The notes under the pieces were generated by a model that saw only the letters and a program-made list of their open reading frames with translations, was not told the origin of the DNA and ran no database searches. Shown one piece after another: positions 16,090-24,910 of a DNA stretch of 64,000 bases. Position numbers and translations under genes: made by a program. Location: the NCBI GenBank assembly GCA_964526695.1, contig CAZGJA010000058.1, positions 24,953-88,952 on the forward strand, in the 5' to 3' direction. This DNA is from JABWBH01 sp964526695 (GTDB taxonomy: Bacteria > Planctomycetota > Phycisphaerae > UBA1845). Positions within the stretch are counted from its first letter, which is position 1; each line of letters starts with the position of its first letter.

Positions 16090-18636
16090 TCAGGGCATGA
16101 GGAGCACGCGGGGCCGCATTCTCGGGAAGTACTGCAAGCACTGGCCCTCTTCATCCCACTCCGGGAGCTTGCGAAGGAACTCGATCGTTCGCGCATCCGT
16201 TTGGGCCGCAGAGGTGACGACCAGCCCGTTTGCTTCCCAGCGCGCGACAAGTTCGGTCCGGGTGATCGGATCGAAGGCATCCGCGGGATTACCGCCCCCA
16301 TGCTCCTGGCCGGCGGGATCGTACTCGGCCGCGACCCGCTGCAACGCGCTCCGCGTGGCCGCGGCCCAGGCCCGACCGGGGGAAAGAGTCCCCACCACGT
16401 CGCGGAAATAGAGGAATGGGTTTTCACGTGAGCGGCGCTCCCACTCGCCCTCCGCTGCCGCCAGGCCCTCCATGTACTGCGCGTAGGGCATTCGGTCGAA
16501 GGCCTCGTAAGCCGAATAGACCCTGTCGATATCATGATGAACCTCAGCGGCAGGAATCACCTCACGGCTGGGCGCGTCGCCGCGCGCCTTCCGCATGTCC
16601 GTAAGGAAGCCTCGCCACTCGGCGTCCAGCAGCGGCACGCTGTACCCGCACAGTCTGCCGGACTCGTCGGTGACGGCGGCGAGGCTGACAATGGTGTCAT
16701 ACTTTATCCGAGTGAGGTCCATCACGGGCTGCGTTTCCGGCAGCACGGGGTCGGTGCGCATGAACTCAACGTAGGGCAAAACCTCCGCATCGCCGGCATG
16801 GAGATCACGCAGCGCGGCAGCCACCAGCTCGTAGCAGCAACCGCGGTAGTGCAGCCCATTCAGGATGGAGCTGACATGCACCTGGTCGTTGAGGTCGAGG
16901 GCGAGCCATCGAATGGCCGTGAGTTTCCGCGCCGCCTCTGCGTGTTCGTTGGCGGAGCAGTCCAACCAGGCCGCGGCGAACAACACGCAGACCGCCCGCC
17001 AGACTGAATCGAGGTCTGAACTGTCCTCCGTCATGCCATTCGGCTTGTCATTGCGGATCTCCACGACAACGGGCGCGGATTCCAGTTGTTCCACCAGGTC
17101 GGCGATCTCGTCCTTGCGCTCCTGGAGCCAGGCCCGTTCGAACTCACTCAGGGCGCGCGTCGCCGGAGTGGGAGGAACCAGCTTCATGCCATCAGGCAAC
17201 CCGGATGATACGGAGTCGAGCAGCAACGGCGCCGGCAGGCCCGGCCGCTGGAACCGGTTCACGTACTCGCTCCTCGCGTCGGGCGGCAGCGAGGCTGTTT
17301 CGAGGTTCCGATTGAGCCTGGCGCGGGTCCGCGCGACCTCGGGCATCAACTGGGTCTGAATCCGGTAAGCCTCGTTCTGGCGAACGCGAGCCGAAGCGAT
17401 GTGGCGGCGCATGTTCACCCGGTCGCGAATCCATGCGCCGCCAAGACCGAGCATGACCATGACGACAACGGCGGCGAACGCGAGCGGGCGTCGGCGGCGA
17501 TGCAGGAACTTGCGCATCCGGTAGCCCCGGCGGCTCCCCCGCGCGGACACCGCTCGACCCTCCGCAAAGGCGTTGAGGTCATCGGCCAGCGCTTCCGCGG
17601 AGGGGTAGCGCCGCTCCTTGTGCTTCTCGAGGGCCTTTCCGGCGATCGCCTGAAGATCCTGATCAAGCAGCCTGGCGGCGAGCGGCTCCAGCCCTGCCCG
17701 TTGCGCAGCACGGCGCAGGCTCAGCGGCTCATCGTGAATGATCGAATGACGGATGTCGTGCGGGCTTCTCGACGTCTTGAAGGGAAGCACGCCAGTGATT
17801 AATTGAAACAGGATGACGCCGAGCGCGTACACGTCGCTGCGCTCATCCACCTCATGGACGGATCCGGATGCCTGCTCCGGGCTGAGGTAGTGCAGCGTTC
17901 CGAGGACAAGTCCCGCGCTGGTGAGCGAGGGATCCTCCCCCAGCAGATCTTTGGCGAGACCGAAGTCCAGAACATGGGGATCTCCGCGATCATCCACCAG
18001 GATGTTCGAGGGTTTCAGATCGCGATGCACGGCGCGCTTGAGATGCGCCGCGTGGACGGCGCGACAGATCCGCTCCATGAGACCCACCCGCACGCCCAGG
18101 GGCGGATCGTGGAAGTCGGCGTAGTCGTCCAGGGGCAGACCATCCACGAACTCCATGGCGAAGTAACAGAACTCGTCCGCAATGCCGCCGTCGAAGGCGG
18201 TGACGATGTGCGGGTGCTTCAGCCGGGACAGCAGCTCCAGCTCACGATGGAATCGCTCGCGTTGACGAGGGGGCGCGAACGGTCCCCAGGCTACGACCTT
18301 CAGCGCCACCCTTCTGCGGTGGGCCTTCTGGATGGCCTCGTAAACCTCGCCTTGCCCGCCGCGGTGGAGCGGCTTAAGGATCTCATACTGGGTGAGTGTT
18401 TCGCGCAGGATGCGCAACCGCCTCCGGGCCGGATCTTCGGGGAAACCCTCGGGGGCTTGACGCAAGGTGCGCGCGATGCGGGCGGCGGAGGCGATTTCCC
18501 TCAAAGGCGCAAAATGCTCGTGAACCTCGGATTCAAATCCAACGTGCTCCCGGACAACCCCCTGCTCCAGCAGTTCCTCCCCTCGCAGGAGTCTGTGAAG
18601 GATGCTGTCCAGCACATCGTGTCGGGTGATCATCAC
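16090..18636 (-). CDS. Membrane Ser/Thr protein kinase (PknB-like) with large C-terminal extracytoplasmic domain
   Basis: 848 residues. After about 80 residues comes a complete Hanks-type kinase domain: glycine loop RGGQGEVYEA (about 92-101), ATP-binding Lys113 in VALKVV, catalytic HRDLKPSN (Asp206), Mg-binding DFG at 224-226, and GTLHYLSPEQ, the APE-like motif. A transmembrane helix (about 384-402) preceded by RRRR separates it from a 440-residue C-terminal domain of unrecognised family. The start codon overlaps the stop of the ECF sigma gene (ATGA at 18633-18636). The N-terminal 60 residues (CRAVH-like helices absent) may bind the sigma factor, which is inference. Confidence 0.92.
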   Translation of the reverse strand: MMITRHDVLDSILHRLLRGEELLEQGVVREHVGFESEVHEHFAPLREIASAARIARTLRQAPEGFPEDPARRRLRILRETLTQYEILKPLHRGGQGEVYEAIQKAHRRRVALKVVAWGPFAPPRQRERFHRELELLSRLKHPHIVTAFDGGIADEFCYFAMEFVDGLPLDDYADFHDPPLGVRVGLMERICRAVHAAHLKRAVHRDLKPSNILVDDRGDPHVLDFGLAKDLLGEDPSLTSAGLVLGTLHYLSPEQASGSVHEVDERSDVYALGVILFQLITGVLPFKTSRSPHDIRHSIIHDEPLSLRRAAQRAGLEPLAARLLDQDLQAIAGKALEKHKERRYPSAEALADDLNAFAEGRAVSARGSRRGYRMRKFLHRRRRPLAFAAVVVMVMLGLGGAWIRDRVNMRRHIASARVRQNEAYRIQTQLMPEVARTRARLNRNLETASLPPDARSEYVNRFQRPGLPAPLLLDSVSSGLPDGMKLVPPTPATRALSEFERAWLQERKDEIADLVEQLESAPVVVEIRNDKPNGMTEDSSDLDSVWRAVCVLFAAAWLDCSANEHAEAARKLTAIRWLALDLNDQVHVSSILNGLHYRGCCYELVAAALRDLHAGDAEVLPYVEFMRTDPVLPETQPVMDLTRIKYDTIVSLAAVTDESGRLCGYSVPLLDAEWRGFLTDMRKARGDAPSREVIPAAEVHHDIDRVYSAYEAFDRMPYAQYMEGLAAAEGEWERRSRENPFLYFRDVVGTLSPGRAWAAATRSALQRVAAEYDPAGQEHGGGNPADAFDPITRTELVARWEANGLVVTSAAQTDARTIEFLRKLPEWDEEGQCLQYFPRMRPRVLLMP

Positions 18637-19319
18637 GGCAAGACCTCCGATGCACTCGACGATTGACGGGCGGGGCTCAAAACCTCAACGCGCTGTGAAG
18701 AGGGGGCGTCGCTGAAAAACCGCGCCGCGCGCCCCATGATTTCGGCGAGACGACATCGACCCCGATACAGGCTGCTCCGCGCCTGCCCAGGCGTGAGTCC
18801 CAACGATTCGGCAACTTCCTGCACGCCCAGACCCTCGAAGTGGTGAAGCCGGAGGGCGGATTGTTGAGGCTCGGGAAGTCTGGCGATGCCCTTGAGCACC
18901 TCCTCGCGCAACTCCCGGCCGGCGGCGTCGCGACTGGGCGTCGGCCCGCCCGACATGGAGGTCAAGGCGGCGGCAAGGGATTCCGGGTTGGACTCGAGCT
19001 GCCCTGCGTGGAACACCGTGCCGGCGCCTCGCTTCATGGCGGTTTGCGCGCGAATCTCGTCAATGAGCTTTCGGCGTGCGATCGTGAAAACCCATGCCTC
19101 GAATTCCGATTCCTCGCGGAAGATGCAGTCGGGCGCGCCGGCGAGCGCGGCGACGTGCACCTCCTGCAACAGGTCGTCCGGATCGATGGATGCGCGATGT
19201 CTTGGGGGAATTCGCTGCGACAGGAAGCCGCGAAGCCTCGGCGTCAACGAAAGAAGGCGGCGGATCAGGTCAAGTTCATGTTCGGGAGTTGAGGCTTCCA
19301 CGATCCGTCGCTTCTTCAA
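18633..19319 (-). CDS. ECF-family RNA polymerase sigma factor
   Basis: 228 residues. Region 2 includes SIDPDDLLQEVHVAAL...FEAWVFTIARRKLIDEIRA (the DDLLQE...W...IA.R..ID pattern of region 2.2-2.4); region 4 includes LPEPQQSALRLHHFEGLGVQEVAESLGLTPGQARSSLYRGR. A 40-residue C-terminal tail follows. The start is a TTG (AUAGGAACGA just upstream); no in-frame ATG is better. It overlaps the kinase gene by four bases, a linkage typical of planctomycete ECF factors controlled by a Ser/Thr kinase rather than an anti-sigma factor. No anti-sigma gene is adjacent. Confidence 0.9.
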   Translation of the reverse strand: MKKRRIVEASTPEHELDLIRRLLSLTPRLRGFLSQRIPPRHRASIDPDDLLQEVHVAALAGAPDCIFREESEFEAWVFTIARRKLIDEIRAQTAMKRGAGTVFHAGQLESNPESLAAALTSMSGGPTPSRDAAGRELREEVLKGIARLPEPQQSALRLHHFEGLGVQEVAESLGLTPGQARSSLYRGRCRLAEIMGRAARFFSDAPSSQRVEVLSPARQSSSASEVLP

Positions 19320-19890
19320 TCGTTCCTATGTGACTTGGGCGCATCCCGCGCAGCGATTCAGCGCCATTCAAACCGCGGTTGAAACCGCAATCGCGGTAGA
19401 TCTCGCTCCATCGAGGCCGGCTGATTTCTCCTTGCAGCCTGCCCATTCCATCGGAGCATGTCAATTTCCGTAGAATACACGAAATCCTGTGCGCGCCGAG
19501 CGTTTCTTCCGTTATCAACCCCAGCGGAAACCCGCGGTCAGGCGATGACCTGGCAGTGCATCCCCGGGACTGCGGCGGTTCCCCGCGCGCTGATGGGCGC
19601 CTTCGCAACGAGGAGCTTGTCCGCGGGGATACCCCCGCGCCCCCGTGCCGGCTCGTTGCCCCTTCCCCAACGGCTGCCGCAACCCTCCACCCCGAGGCTC
19701 TCCTTGAATGAGGGGGCTTCCCGCAGGCTTCTCGCGCTGGGCGAATCAGCCCCACGCGCGGGTCTGGCCACTCGTCTTCGACCGTGTACCCGGATGCAGA
19801 AGGGATTCTGGAAGGCATGGAAGGCTCCGGAAGGCTCCGGAAGGTTCGCAAGGGGCCGTGCGCGGCGGCCGCATTCCGGCTTTCAGGCAC

Positions 19891-20034
19891 GGTGGCTGGG
19901 AGGCTCGGCGGTTGGGAAGCACGGTGGCTGGGAGGCAGGGTGTCTGGGAGGCAGGGTGTTTGGGAGGCACGGCGGCTGAGAGACAGGGTGGCTTGGAGGC
20001 AGGGTGGCTTAGAGGGGGGGTGGCTGGGACGCGG
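19891..20034. repeat. Minisatellite, nine copies of a 16-bp unit
   Basis: Nine exactly spaced 16-base units of consensus GGTGGCTGGGAGGCAG, with one to six changes per copy, without any length variation. The strand is strongly G-rich. The last unit abuts a GGGTGGCACGGTCTGGCG repeat. It is non-coding in all frames by context. Confidence 0.9.
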
Positions 20035-20070
20035 GGGTGGCACGGTCTGGCGTACTCGCCAGGCCGTGGC
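20035..20070. repeat. Copy of the dispersed 39-bp repeat family
   Basis: GGGTGGCACGGTCTGGCG then TACTCGCCAGGCCGTGGC: two arms that pair around TACT. The same element occurs at 23128-23283, 37370-37404, 39617-39651, 40670-40704 and 48496-48612. Confidence 0.75.
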
Positions 20071-20585
20071 GAGTGAGCAACCCGCCGGCGCCGCGACGCC
20101 AGACGGGTCCGCTGCTGCCGACGCTTGCCACCCGGGCGCTCGGCTACGCGTGAAACGCGGTTGCCCTGGGGGGGCGTCGCAAGACAGCCGGAGGGCTGAG
20201 GCCGGCCGGGTCTGACAGCGGGCGGGGGGCAAAACGCTACAACTTGAGGGCATAGTGACATACGTATGTCGCTGAGCGGTCACCGGCGCGCTGCGGACGG
20301 TTCTGGAGGTGGTTAAATGAGTCGAAAGGTTTATCACGGGCGGCGGAGGTAAGGCTAAAGTGCGACCCCGATCGTGCCTCCGCCGCCCACCCCCTTTCAC
20401 CCGCGATACCCAGCGCCTCGATGATGATGCGGATTGATCCCCTGCGGTGGATCGCGCCGAACGTGCCGGTGCGGCGGCGGCGTGATCGGGGTGGACCCGC
20501 GACGCGGCGCTCGCTGCCCTGAAGCGGAAGGAGCGTGTGCGACCGCGAAAAGGCGCTAAAGCGAACGCGCCGCGGCGATGTTGCT

Positions 20586-20669
20586 GAGACGGCACAACTG
20601 AGACGGCAGAACTGAGACGACGACACGGAGACGGCGACGCGGAGACGTTTACACGGAGGCGATGACGTC
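20586..20669. repeat. Degenerate tandem array, six copies of a 14-bp unit
   Basis: Units begin GAGACG at 20586, 20600, 20614, 20628 and 20642, with a last unit GAGGCG at 20656. The first two units differ at one base (GAGACGGCACAACT and GAGACGGCAGAACT). No gene covers it. Confidence 0.75.
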
Positions 20670-20990
20670 ATTGCTCCGCTCATCAAACAGTTGAAAACGC
20701 GAAGGTCATGACTTCCGAAACGATTTGATGATTACCAATTGCGGGCAGCCCAACGGATGCGAATTGTTGGATGCCCGGTGCAACAGATGCACCGGCTGCT
20801 CGCCAAACACAGTCCCACAGATGGCACGGGTTCGCGTCGGGTGTCACGGATCCCCAGCCGCGGACCCGGGCCACGCGGCATTCCGCATGGTTTTTTTCGC
20901 CAAGGCCGCTTCAGTGGTGTTCCCGGCGGACCGGCGGGCTGCTCGGCTACGGCCTGACATGTGCATCCTCTCGCTCGATTTCCAGCCGGG

Positions 20991-21485
20991 TCAGCTCATG
21001 ACCATGCCGGTGATCGTGGCCTCGAACACCAGCGACGTTCCCACCCACCCCTGCGTGGCCGAGATGAAGCGGCGCGGGCGGTTGTCCACCTCTGTGCAGA
21101 GGATGTGCAGCCGGGCGGGAGGAATCACGGCGTCGCGGAACTTGCAGTCCGAAACGCCGCCGAAGCCTACAAAGGGGCGTCTCGCCGCGCCGCGATGCTC
21201 GTCCAGCAGCGTGATGCCCACGCTGGCGGTCTGGGCGGCCATCTCCAGCATCAGCACCCCCGGCAGCAGCGGGCGACCCGGGACGTGCCCCTTGACCCAC
21301 CAGTCCTCCGGTCGCGCGTCGTAGGCGCCGACGATGCAGGCGTGGTCCGCGTCAAAGTGGCAGATGCCGCTGAGCAGCATGAACTCATGCCGATGCGGCA
21401 GAAACCGGGTGTAGATCTCCTCGCGCGAGATCACCGTCCGGTCGAGATCCAGCCCCTCGAGCTCAAACAACGGCGGCGGCGGCAT
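20991..21485 (-). CDS. 3-hydroxyacyl-ACP dehydratase, FabZ-like hotdog protein
   Basis: 164 residues, single hotdog domain. FLPHRHEFMLL matches the FabZ ILPHRYPFLLVD segment, and GHVPGRPLLPGVLMLEMAAQTAS carries the catalytic His and Glu of the FabZ helix (GHFP.RP..PGVL..E). These enzymes dehydrate 3-hydroxyacyl-ACP in fatty acid elongation. It is longer than E. coli FabZ (151) and lacks close neighbours of lipid synthesis, so a specialised or polyketide-like role is possible. GAGGGGA lies five bases before the ATG. It follows DUF1501 on the same strand. Confidence 0.85.
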   Translation of the reverse strand: MPPPPLFELEGLDLDRTVISREEIYTRFLPHRHEFMLLSGICHFDADHACIVGAYDARPEDWWVKGHVPGRPLLPGVLMLEMAAQTASVGITLLDEHRGAARRPFVGFGGVSDCKFRDAVIPPARLHILCTEVDNRPRRFISATQGWVGTSLVFEATITGMVMS

Positions 21486-21652
21486 GAAATCCCCTCATCT
21501 CTCAAGTGAAGCCACCCGGCCGGGCGACCTGACCCACGCGCCAAGGCAACCGGACCGGTGCGCCAAGTCGACGTGACTCGAGCCTGTCGGCTTCGGCTGC
21601 GGGGAAGATTATGCGGCATGGGACGATGGGTTGCCAGCCGGTGCCGATCTGA

Positions 21653-22939
21653 TCAGGCAAACAGCGCGTCGATCGGATGCAGGTTGACATCCTGCACGAC
21701 GCGGATGGGTCGGCCATCGGGGGCGTAGTTTTGCGCGGTGGGGTCGATCCCGAGGGATTTGCAGACGGTGGCGTGCAGCTCGCCGATTTGCACCGGGCGC
21801 TCCGCCGGCTCGCTGCCGGTGGCGTCCGTGCTGCCGATGACCTTTCCGCCCACAATGCCGCCGCCCGCCAGCAGCGCACTCCAGGCGCGAGGCCAATGGT
21901 CGCGGCCTTGATTGCCGTTGATCGTCGGCGTGCGGCCGAACTCGCTGCACAGCAGGACGAGCGTGCGGTCGAGCATGTCGAGGCGGCGAAGGTCCGAGAG
22001 GAGGGCGCTGACGCCCTGATCGAGCGCCGCCGACAGCTCCGTGACGCGCTCGAAGTTGTCCTGGTGCGTATCCCAGCCGCCGAAGCTGACCTCAACGAAG
22101 CGGACGCCGGCCTGCACCAGCCGACGCGAGAGCAGGCACCCCTGACCGAAGAACGTCAGCCCGTAGCGCTCGCGAATCGCCTGCGCCTCGCCCGAGAGGT
22201 CGAATGCCGCGACGCTTTTGCTTTTCATCAGCTTGTACGCGGCCTTGTAGTGGTTGGCGTACGCCTCGATGACGTCCGCGCCGCGATGCTCGGCGGCGAA
22301 CTTCTTGTCGAACTCGTTGAGGAGCTTCAGCCGCGACTGGAAGTGCTTGTCGTCCACGGAGCGGTGGTATTCGAGGTTCTGCGCGGGGCGGTCCGGGTTT
22401 TCAATCTGGAACGGCGCGAAGGACGAACCGAGGAAGCCCGCGGGCCAGGTCTCGCGTCCGATGGTGATGTACGCCGGCAGGTCGGGGTTTTTCGCGCCGA
22501 GCGACCTCCACGTCACGGAGCCGAGCGTGCTGTGCTGAAAGCTCGACAGCGGCATGTAGCCGGTGTGCATGAGGTAGGTGGCGCGCTCGTGCGAGCCTTC
22601 CTTGCTGGTCAGCGAGCGGATCAGCGAGATGTCGTTGAAGTCTTTGGCGAGCAACGGGAGTTTTTCGCTGATGCGGATGTCCTTGGCGCTGGTGGCGATG
22701 GCCTCGAACGGTCCGCCGGTGGCGACGCCGGGCTTGGGGTCGAGCGTGTCGATGTGGCTCATGCCGCCGCCCATCCACAGCAGGATGACGCTGTCGGCCT
22801 TGCGCTTGCCCGATGGCTGGGCGAAGAGAATCTCCGGGCGCAGCAGTCCCAGGAACGAGCCTGCGCCCGCGCCGATCGCGCCGCCGAGAAGCTGGCGTCG
22901 CGTGAACCGGCGGTGTTCCGGACAATCGTAGCAAGTCAT
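21653..22939 (-). CDS. DUF1501 domain protein, Tat-exported
   Basis: 428 residues from the ATG at 22939; 60 further in-frame upstream codons look non-coding. The N-terminus MTCYDCPEHRRFTRRQLLGG has a twin-arginine signal followed by a small-residue hydrophobic stretch and a cleavage-like site (FAQPS). Family segments: VILLWMGGGMSHIDTLDPKPG, EGSHERATYLMHTGY, EVSFGGWDTHQDN, SEFGRTP.INGNQGRDHWP and GGGIVGGKVIGSTD. DUF1501 proteins resemble sulfatases/alkaline phosphatases in fold and in planctomycetes usually pair with a DUF1549/DUF1553 cytochrome gene; none is adjacent here. Substrate unknown. Confidence 0.93.
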   Translation of the reverse strand: MTCYDCPEHRRFTRRQLLGGAIGAGAGSFLGLLRPEILFAQPSGKRKADSVILLWMGGGMSHIDTLDPKPGVATGGPFEAIATSAKDIRISEKLPLLAKDFNDISLIRSLTSKEGSHERATYLMHTGYMPLSSFQHSTLGSVTWRSLGAKNPDLPAYITIGRETWPAGFLGSSFAPFQIENPDRPAQNLEYHRSVDDKHFQSRLKLLNEFDKKFAAEHRGADVIEAYANHYKAAYKLMKSKSVAAFDLSGEAQAIRERYGLTFFGQGCLLSRRLVQAGVRFVEVSFGGWDTHQDNFERVTELSAALDQGVSALLSDLRRLDMLDRTLVLLCSEFGRTPTINGNQGRDHWPRAWSALLAGGGIVGGKVIGSTDATGSEPAERPVQIGELHATVCKSLGIDPTAQNYAPDGRPIRVVQDVNLHPIDALFA

Positions 22940-23127
22940 GGGTTTGGTCTCCGGCCTGCGCACGTCTCTGATTATAGCTTCGCCTGCTGTGGAGATCGAC
23001 CGGCGAATGTCGCGGCTTGATGGATGCGTGAGGGCAACATGCCCTTGAGCGGAGTGAGTTCGCGGAGTGGCGCGGGCTCGCCGTAGTGGACCGTTGGAGT
23101 GCGCAAAGCGGCGCTTCTTCTTCACTC

Positions 23128-23283
23128 GTCATGGCCAGGCGAGTACGCCAGGCCATGCCACCCATCGTCATGGCCAGGCGAGTACACCAGGCCATGCCAC
23201 CCGCTGCCACGGGCAGGTGAATACGCCAGGTCATGTCACCCACCGTCATGGCCAGGCGAGTACGCCAGGCCATGCCACCCACA
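23128..23283. repeat. Tandem array, four copies of the 39-bp repeat
   Basis: Four 39-base units starting at 23128, 23167, 23206 and 23245, consensus GTCATGGCCAGGCGAGTACG then CCAGGCCATGCCACCCAYC. Each unit contains an imperfect inverted repeat (ATGGCCAGGCG / CGCCAGGCCAT around AGTA). Unit 3 is the most diverged. The same unit, in the opposite orientation, forms the array at 48496-48612. Confidence 0.9.
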
Positions 23284-23311
23284 GGCAGGGGTTTTCAACG
23301 AATGGCGCATG

Positions 23312-23346
23312 AAAAAGCCCCATCCTCACGGCGAGGAGGATGGGGC
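23312..23346 (-). terminator. Rho-independent terminator of the flagellin gene
   Basis: On the - strand an 11-bp perfect stem GCCCCATCCTC / GAGGATGGGGC with an eight-base loop is followed by TTTTTC. It is about 140 bases past the flagellin stop and is the clearest intrinsic terminator in the window; it closes the late flagellar operon. Confidence 0.85.
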
Positions 23347-23398
23347 GGCGCGCGTCGTCCGGCCTGCGGAAGCCAATCCCGCCTGATCGACGCGGCCT

Positions 23399-23482
23399 GC
23401 TTCGTTTGTTGCGCAGCTCGACTATTCTGTCGTGCGAGCCGCTTCGCCTGTTGCGCGGCCCGCTTCGGCTGTTGCGCGGCGC
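23399..23482. repeat. Tandem array, four copies of a 21-bp unit behind flagellin
   Basis: Units start at 23399, 23420, 23441 and 23462; copies 1, 3 and 4 share GCTTCG..TGTTGCGC, copy 2 is diverged. On the - strand the array begins three bases after the flagellin stop, within the 3' untranslated region. Confidence 0.7.
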
Positions 23483-23485
23483 GCG

Positions 23486-24910
23486 TCAGCCGCCGAGCAG
23501 GGTCAGTACGTTCTGCGACTGCGCGTTGGCGATGGCGAGAATCGAGTTGCCCGCCTGCACCAGAATCTGCGCCCGCGTCAGTTCCGACGTTTCCTCGGCG
23601 AAGTCCGTGTCGCGGATGGTGGACTCGGACGAGGTCAAGTTCTCCGTCGTGATCTGCAGGGCGTTGATGTTGGTCTGCAGCGTGTTGCGCTCGAACGCGC
23701 CGAGTCGCCCTCGCAGCACGGCCACCTGCGTGATGACCTCGTTGATGATGTCCGACGCCTGCTTGAACTCGCCGCTGCGCAGGGCGTAGTCCTGTCCGCT
23801 CTGAAGCTGTGACAGGAAGCCGACGAGGCGGCTGCCCAGCTTGTTGGCCTGCATCGCCTTGACGCCGACGTTCTCCTGCTGATTCGTGTTGACGTCCGGC
23901 CCGAGCTGGAAGAGCGCTCCGCCGCCGGTGATGGTGAAGCTGCTGGTGCCGGCCCCAAAGGTCGAATCCAGCACGACCGTCATCTTCAGCAGCGGGGAGC
24001 TGACGGACAGCTCCAGACCATCGCCGACGGACTGGAAGCCGTTGATCGTCGCCAGGGCGTCGCGCCCGGTGACCCGGCTGGCGTTCTGTCCGCTGCTGTT
24101 CTTCGTCGTGAATGTGCCGCTCGTGCTGACCGTACTCACGCTGATGAAGGCGTCCGTGCCGTACTGGCTGGTGTTGAGGCGCACACCGGTAGTGCTGCTG
24201 GCGATGGCCGAGACGCCGGTCGCATCCACCTGGGCGTTGATGGCGGTCACGATGTCGTTGGCCGTGGCGTTGGCCGGGAACGACAGCGTGATGATGCCGT
24301 CCGGACCGGACACGTCGATGGACACGGCGCTGGGCAGGGGCACGCTGCTGACGCCCAGTTGCGCGGTGAGCGCGGATTGCGACACCGAGACTTCCACGGG
24401 GATGTAATCCCGGTTGCCGAACTTGGCGCTGTGCACGTTCACGTCGGAAAGTTCCGAGGAGACCACGCTGCTGGTGACATAGTCGAGCTGGCCGTTGAGC
24501 AGCTTGCGCCCGGCGAACGTCGAGGTGTTGGCGATGCGCGTGATGGACTCGATGGCCGAGTCGATCTGAAGCTGGTTCGCCTCGATTTCCTCGTCGGAGA
24601 AGGCGCCCTTGTTGGCGGCCTCGACGATCAGGCCTTTGATGTCGGTCAGCAGGGAGGACACTTCATCGAGCGCGCCTTCGGTGGTGGCGATGACGTTGAT
24701 GGCTCGCGTCGTGTTGTCGATGCCCTGCTTGACCGCGGAGATTTCCGAGCGCAAGCGCTCGGACACGATCAGCCCCGCCGGATCGTCCGCGCCTTTGTTG
24801 ATGCGCAGACCGCTGGAGAGCCGTTCGAGAGACGTGCTCAGCGATCGCTGGGCATACGCGAGATGACGCTGAGAAATGAGTGCCGGTACGTTTGAGTTAA
24901 TCGTTGACAT
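23486..24910 (-). CDS. fliC: Flagellin
   Basis: 474 residues, starting MSTINSNVPALISQRHLAYA; GGAGGA lies six bases upstream. The N-terminal D0/D1 helices (about 1-165: LERLSSGLRINKGADDPAGL, QRSLSTSLERL) and C-terminal D1/D0 helices (about 365-474: LRGRLGAFERNTLQTNINAL, ETSELTRAQILVQAGNSILAIANAQ, ending QNVLTLLGG) are classical. The central variable domain (about 170-360) contains a flagellin IN-like motif and forms the filament surface. It is secreted by the flagellar export apparatus and polymerises into the filament. Only one flagellin gene is in the window. It is followed by a strong terminator and preceded by csrA and fliW. Confidence 0.95.
   Translation of the reverse strand: MSTINSNVPALISQRHLAYAQRSLSTSLERLSSGLRINKGADDPAGLIVSERLRSEISAVKQGIDNTTRAINVIATTEGALDEVSSLLTDIKGLIVEAANKGAFSDEEIEANQLQIDSAIESITRIANTSTFAGRKLLNGQLDYVTSSVVSSELSDVNVHSAKFGNRDYIPVEVSVSQSALTAQLGVSSVPLPSAVSIDVSGPDGIITLSFPANATANDIVTAINAQVDATGVSAIASSTTGVRLNTSQYGTDAFISVSTVSTSGTFTTKNSSGQNASRVTGRDALATINGFQSVGDGLELSVSSPLLKMTVVLDSTFGAGTSSFTITGGGALFQLGPDVNTNQQENVGVKAMQANKLGSRLVGFLSQLQSGQDYALRSGEFKQASDIINEVITQVAVLRGRLGAFERNTLQTNINALQITTENLTSSESTIRDTDFAEETSELTRAQILVQAGNSILAIANAQSQNVLTLLGG

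Larger units (their letters stand above)
19320..20990. other. 1.7 kb gene-poor region with minisatellites
   Basis: No supported coding sequence: the open frames here are composition-driven and overlap on several frames. It holds the promoter of the ECF gene at its left end, a 9 x 16 bp minisatellite (19891-20034) running straight into a 39-bp-family repeat (20035-20070), a CACGGGTCCGC-type palindrome fragment near 20103, and a 6 x 14 bp array (20586-20669). Confidence 0.6.
22940..23485. other. Intergenic region between DUF1501 and flagellin genes
   Basis: No supported gene. It contains the DUF1501 promoter area, the 4 x 39 bp array (23128-23283), the flagellin terminator (23312-23346) and a 4 x 21 bp array directly behind the flagellin stop (23399-23482). 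Open frames here only translate the repeats. Confidence 0.6.

Noticed and set aside
19320..19480. Possible small RNA upstream of the ECF gene
   Set aside because: Only short inverted repeats (AACCGCGGTT) are seen, with no promoter-terminator pair.
19276..20595. 439-codon - strand open frame over the minisatellite region
   Set aside because: Translates the 16-bp repeat and high-G+C DNA (Ser/Pro/Arg-rich), overlaps the ECF gene start and other frames, and has no Shine-Dalgarno.
20237..20686. 149-codon - strand frame over the 14-bp array
   Set aside because: Composition-driven open frame; no family resemblance, no ribosome binding site.
23128..23283. Possible CRISPR array
   Set aside because: Units are contiguous 39-mers with no spacers and no cas genes.
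23067..23386. Repetitive + strand frames (HGQASTPGHATH units)
   Set aside because: They translate the 39-bp array; the unit is 13 codons, so frames stay open automatically.
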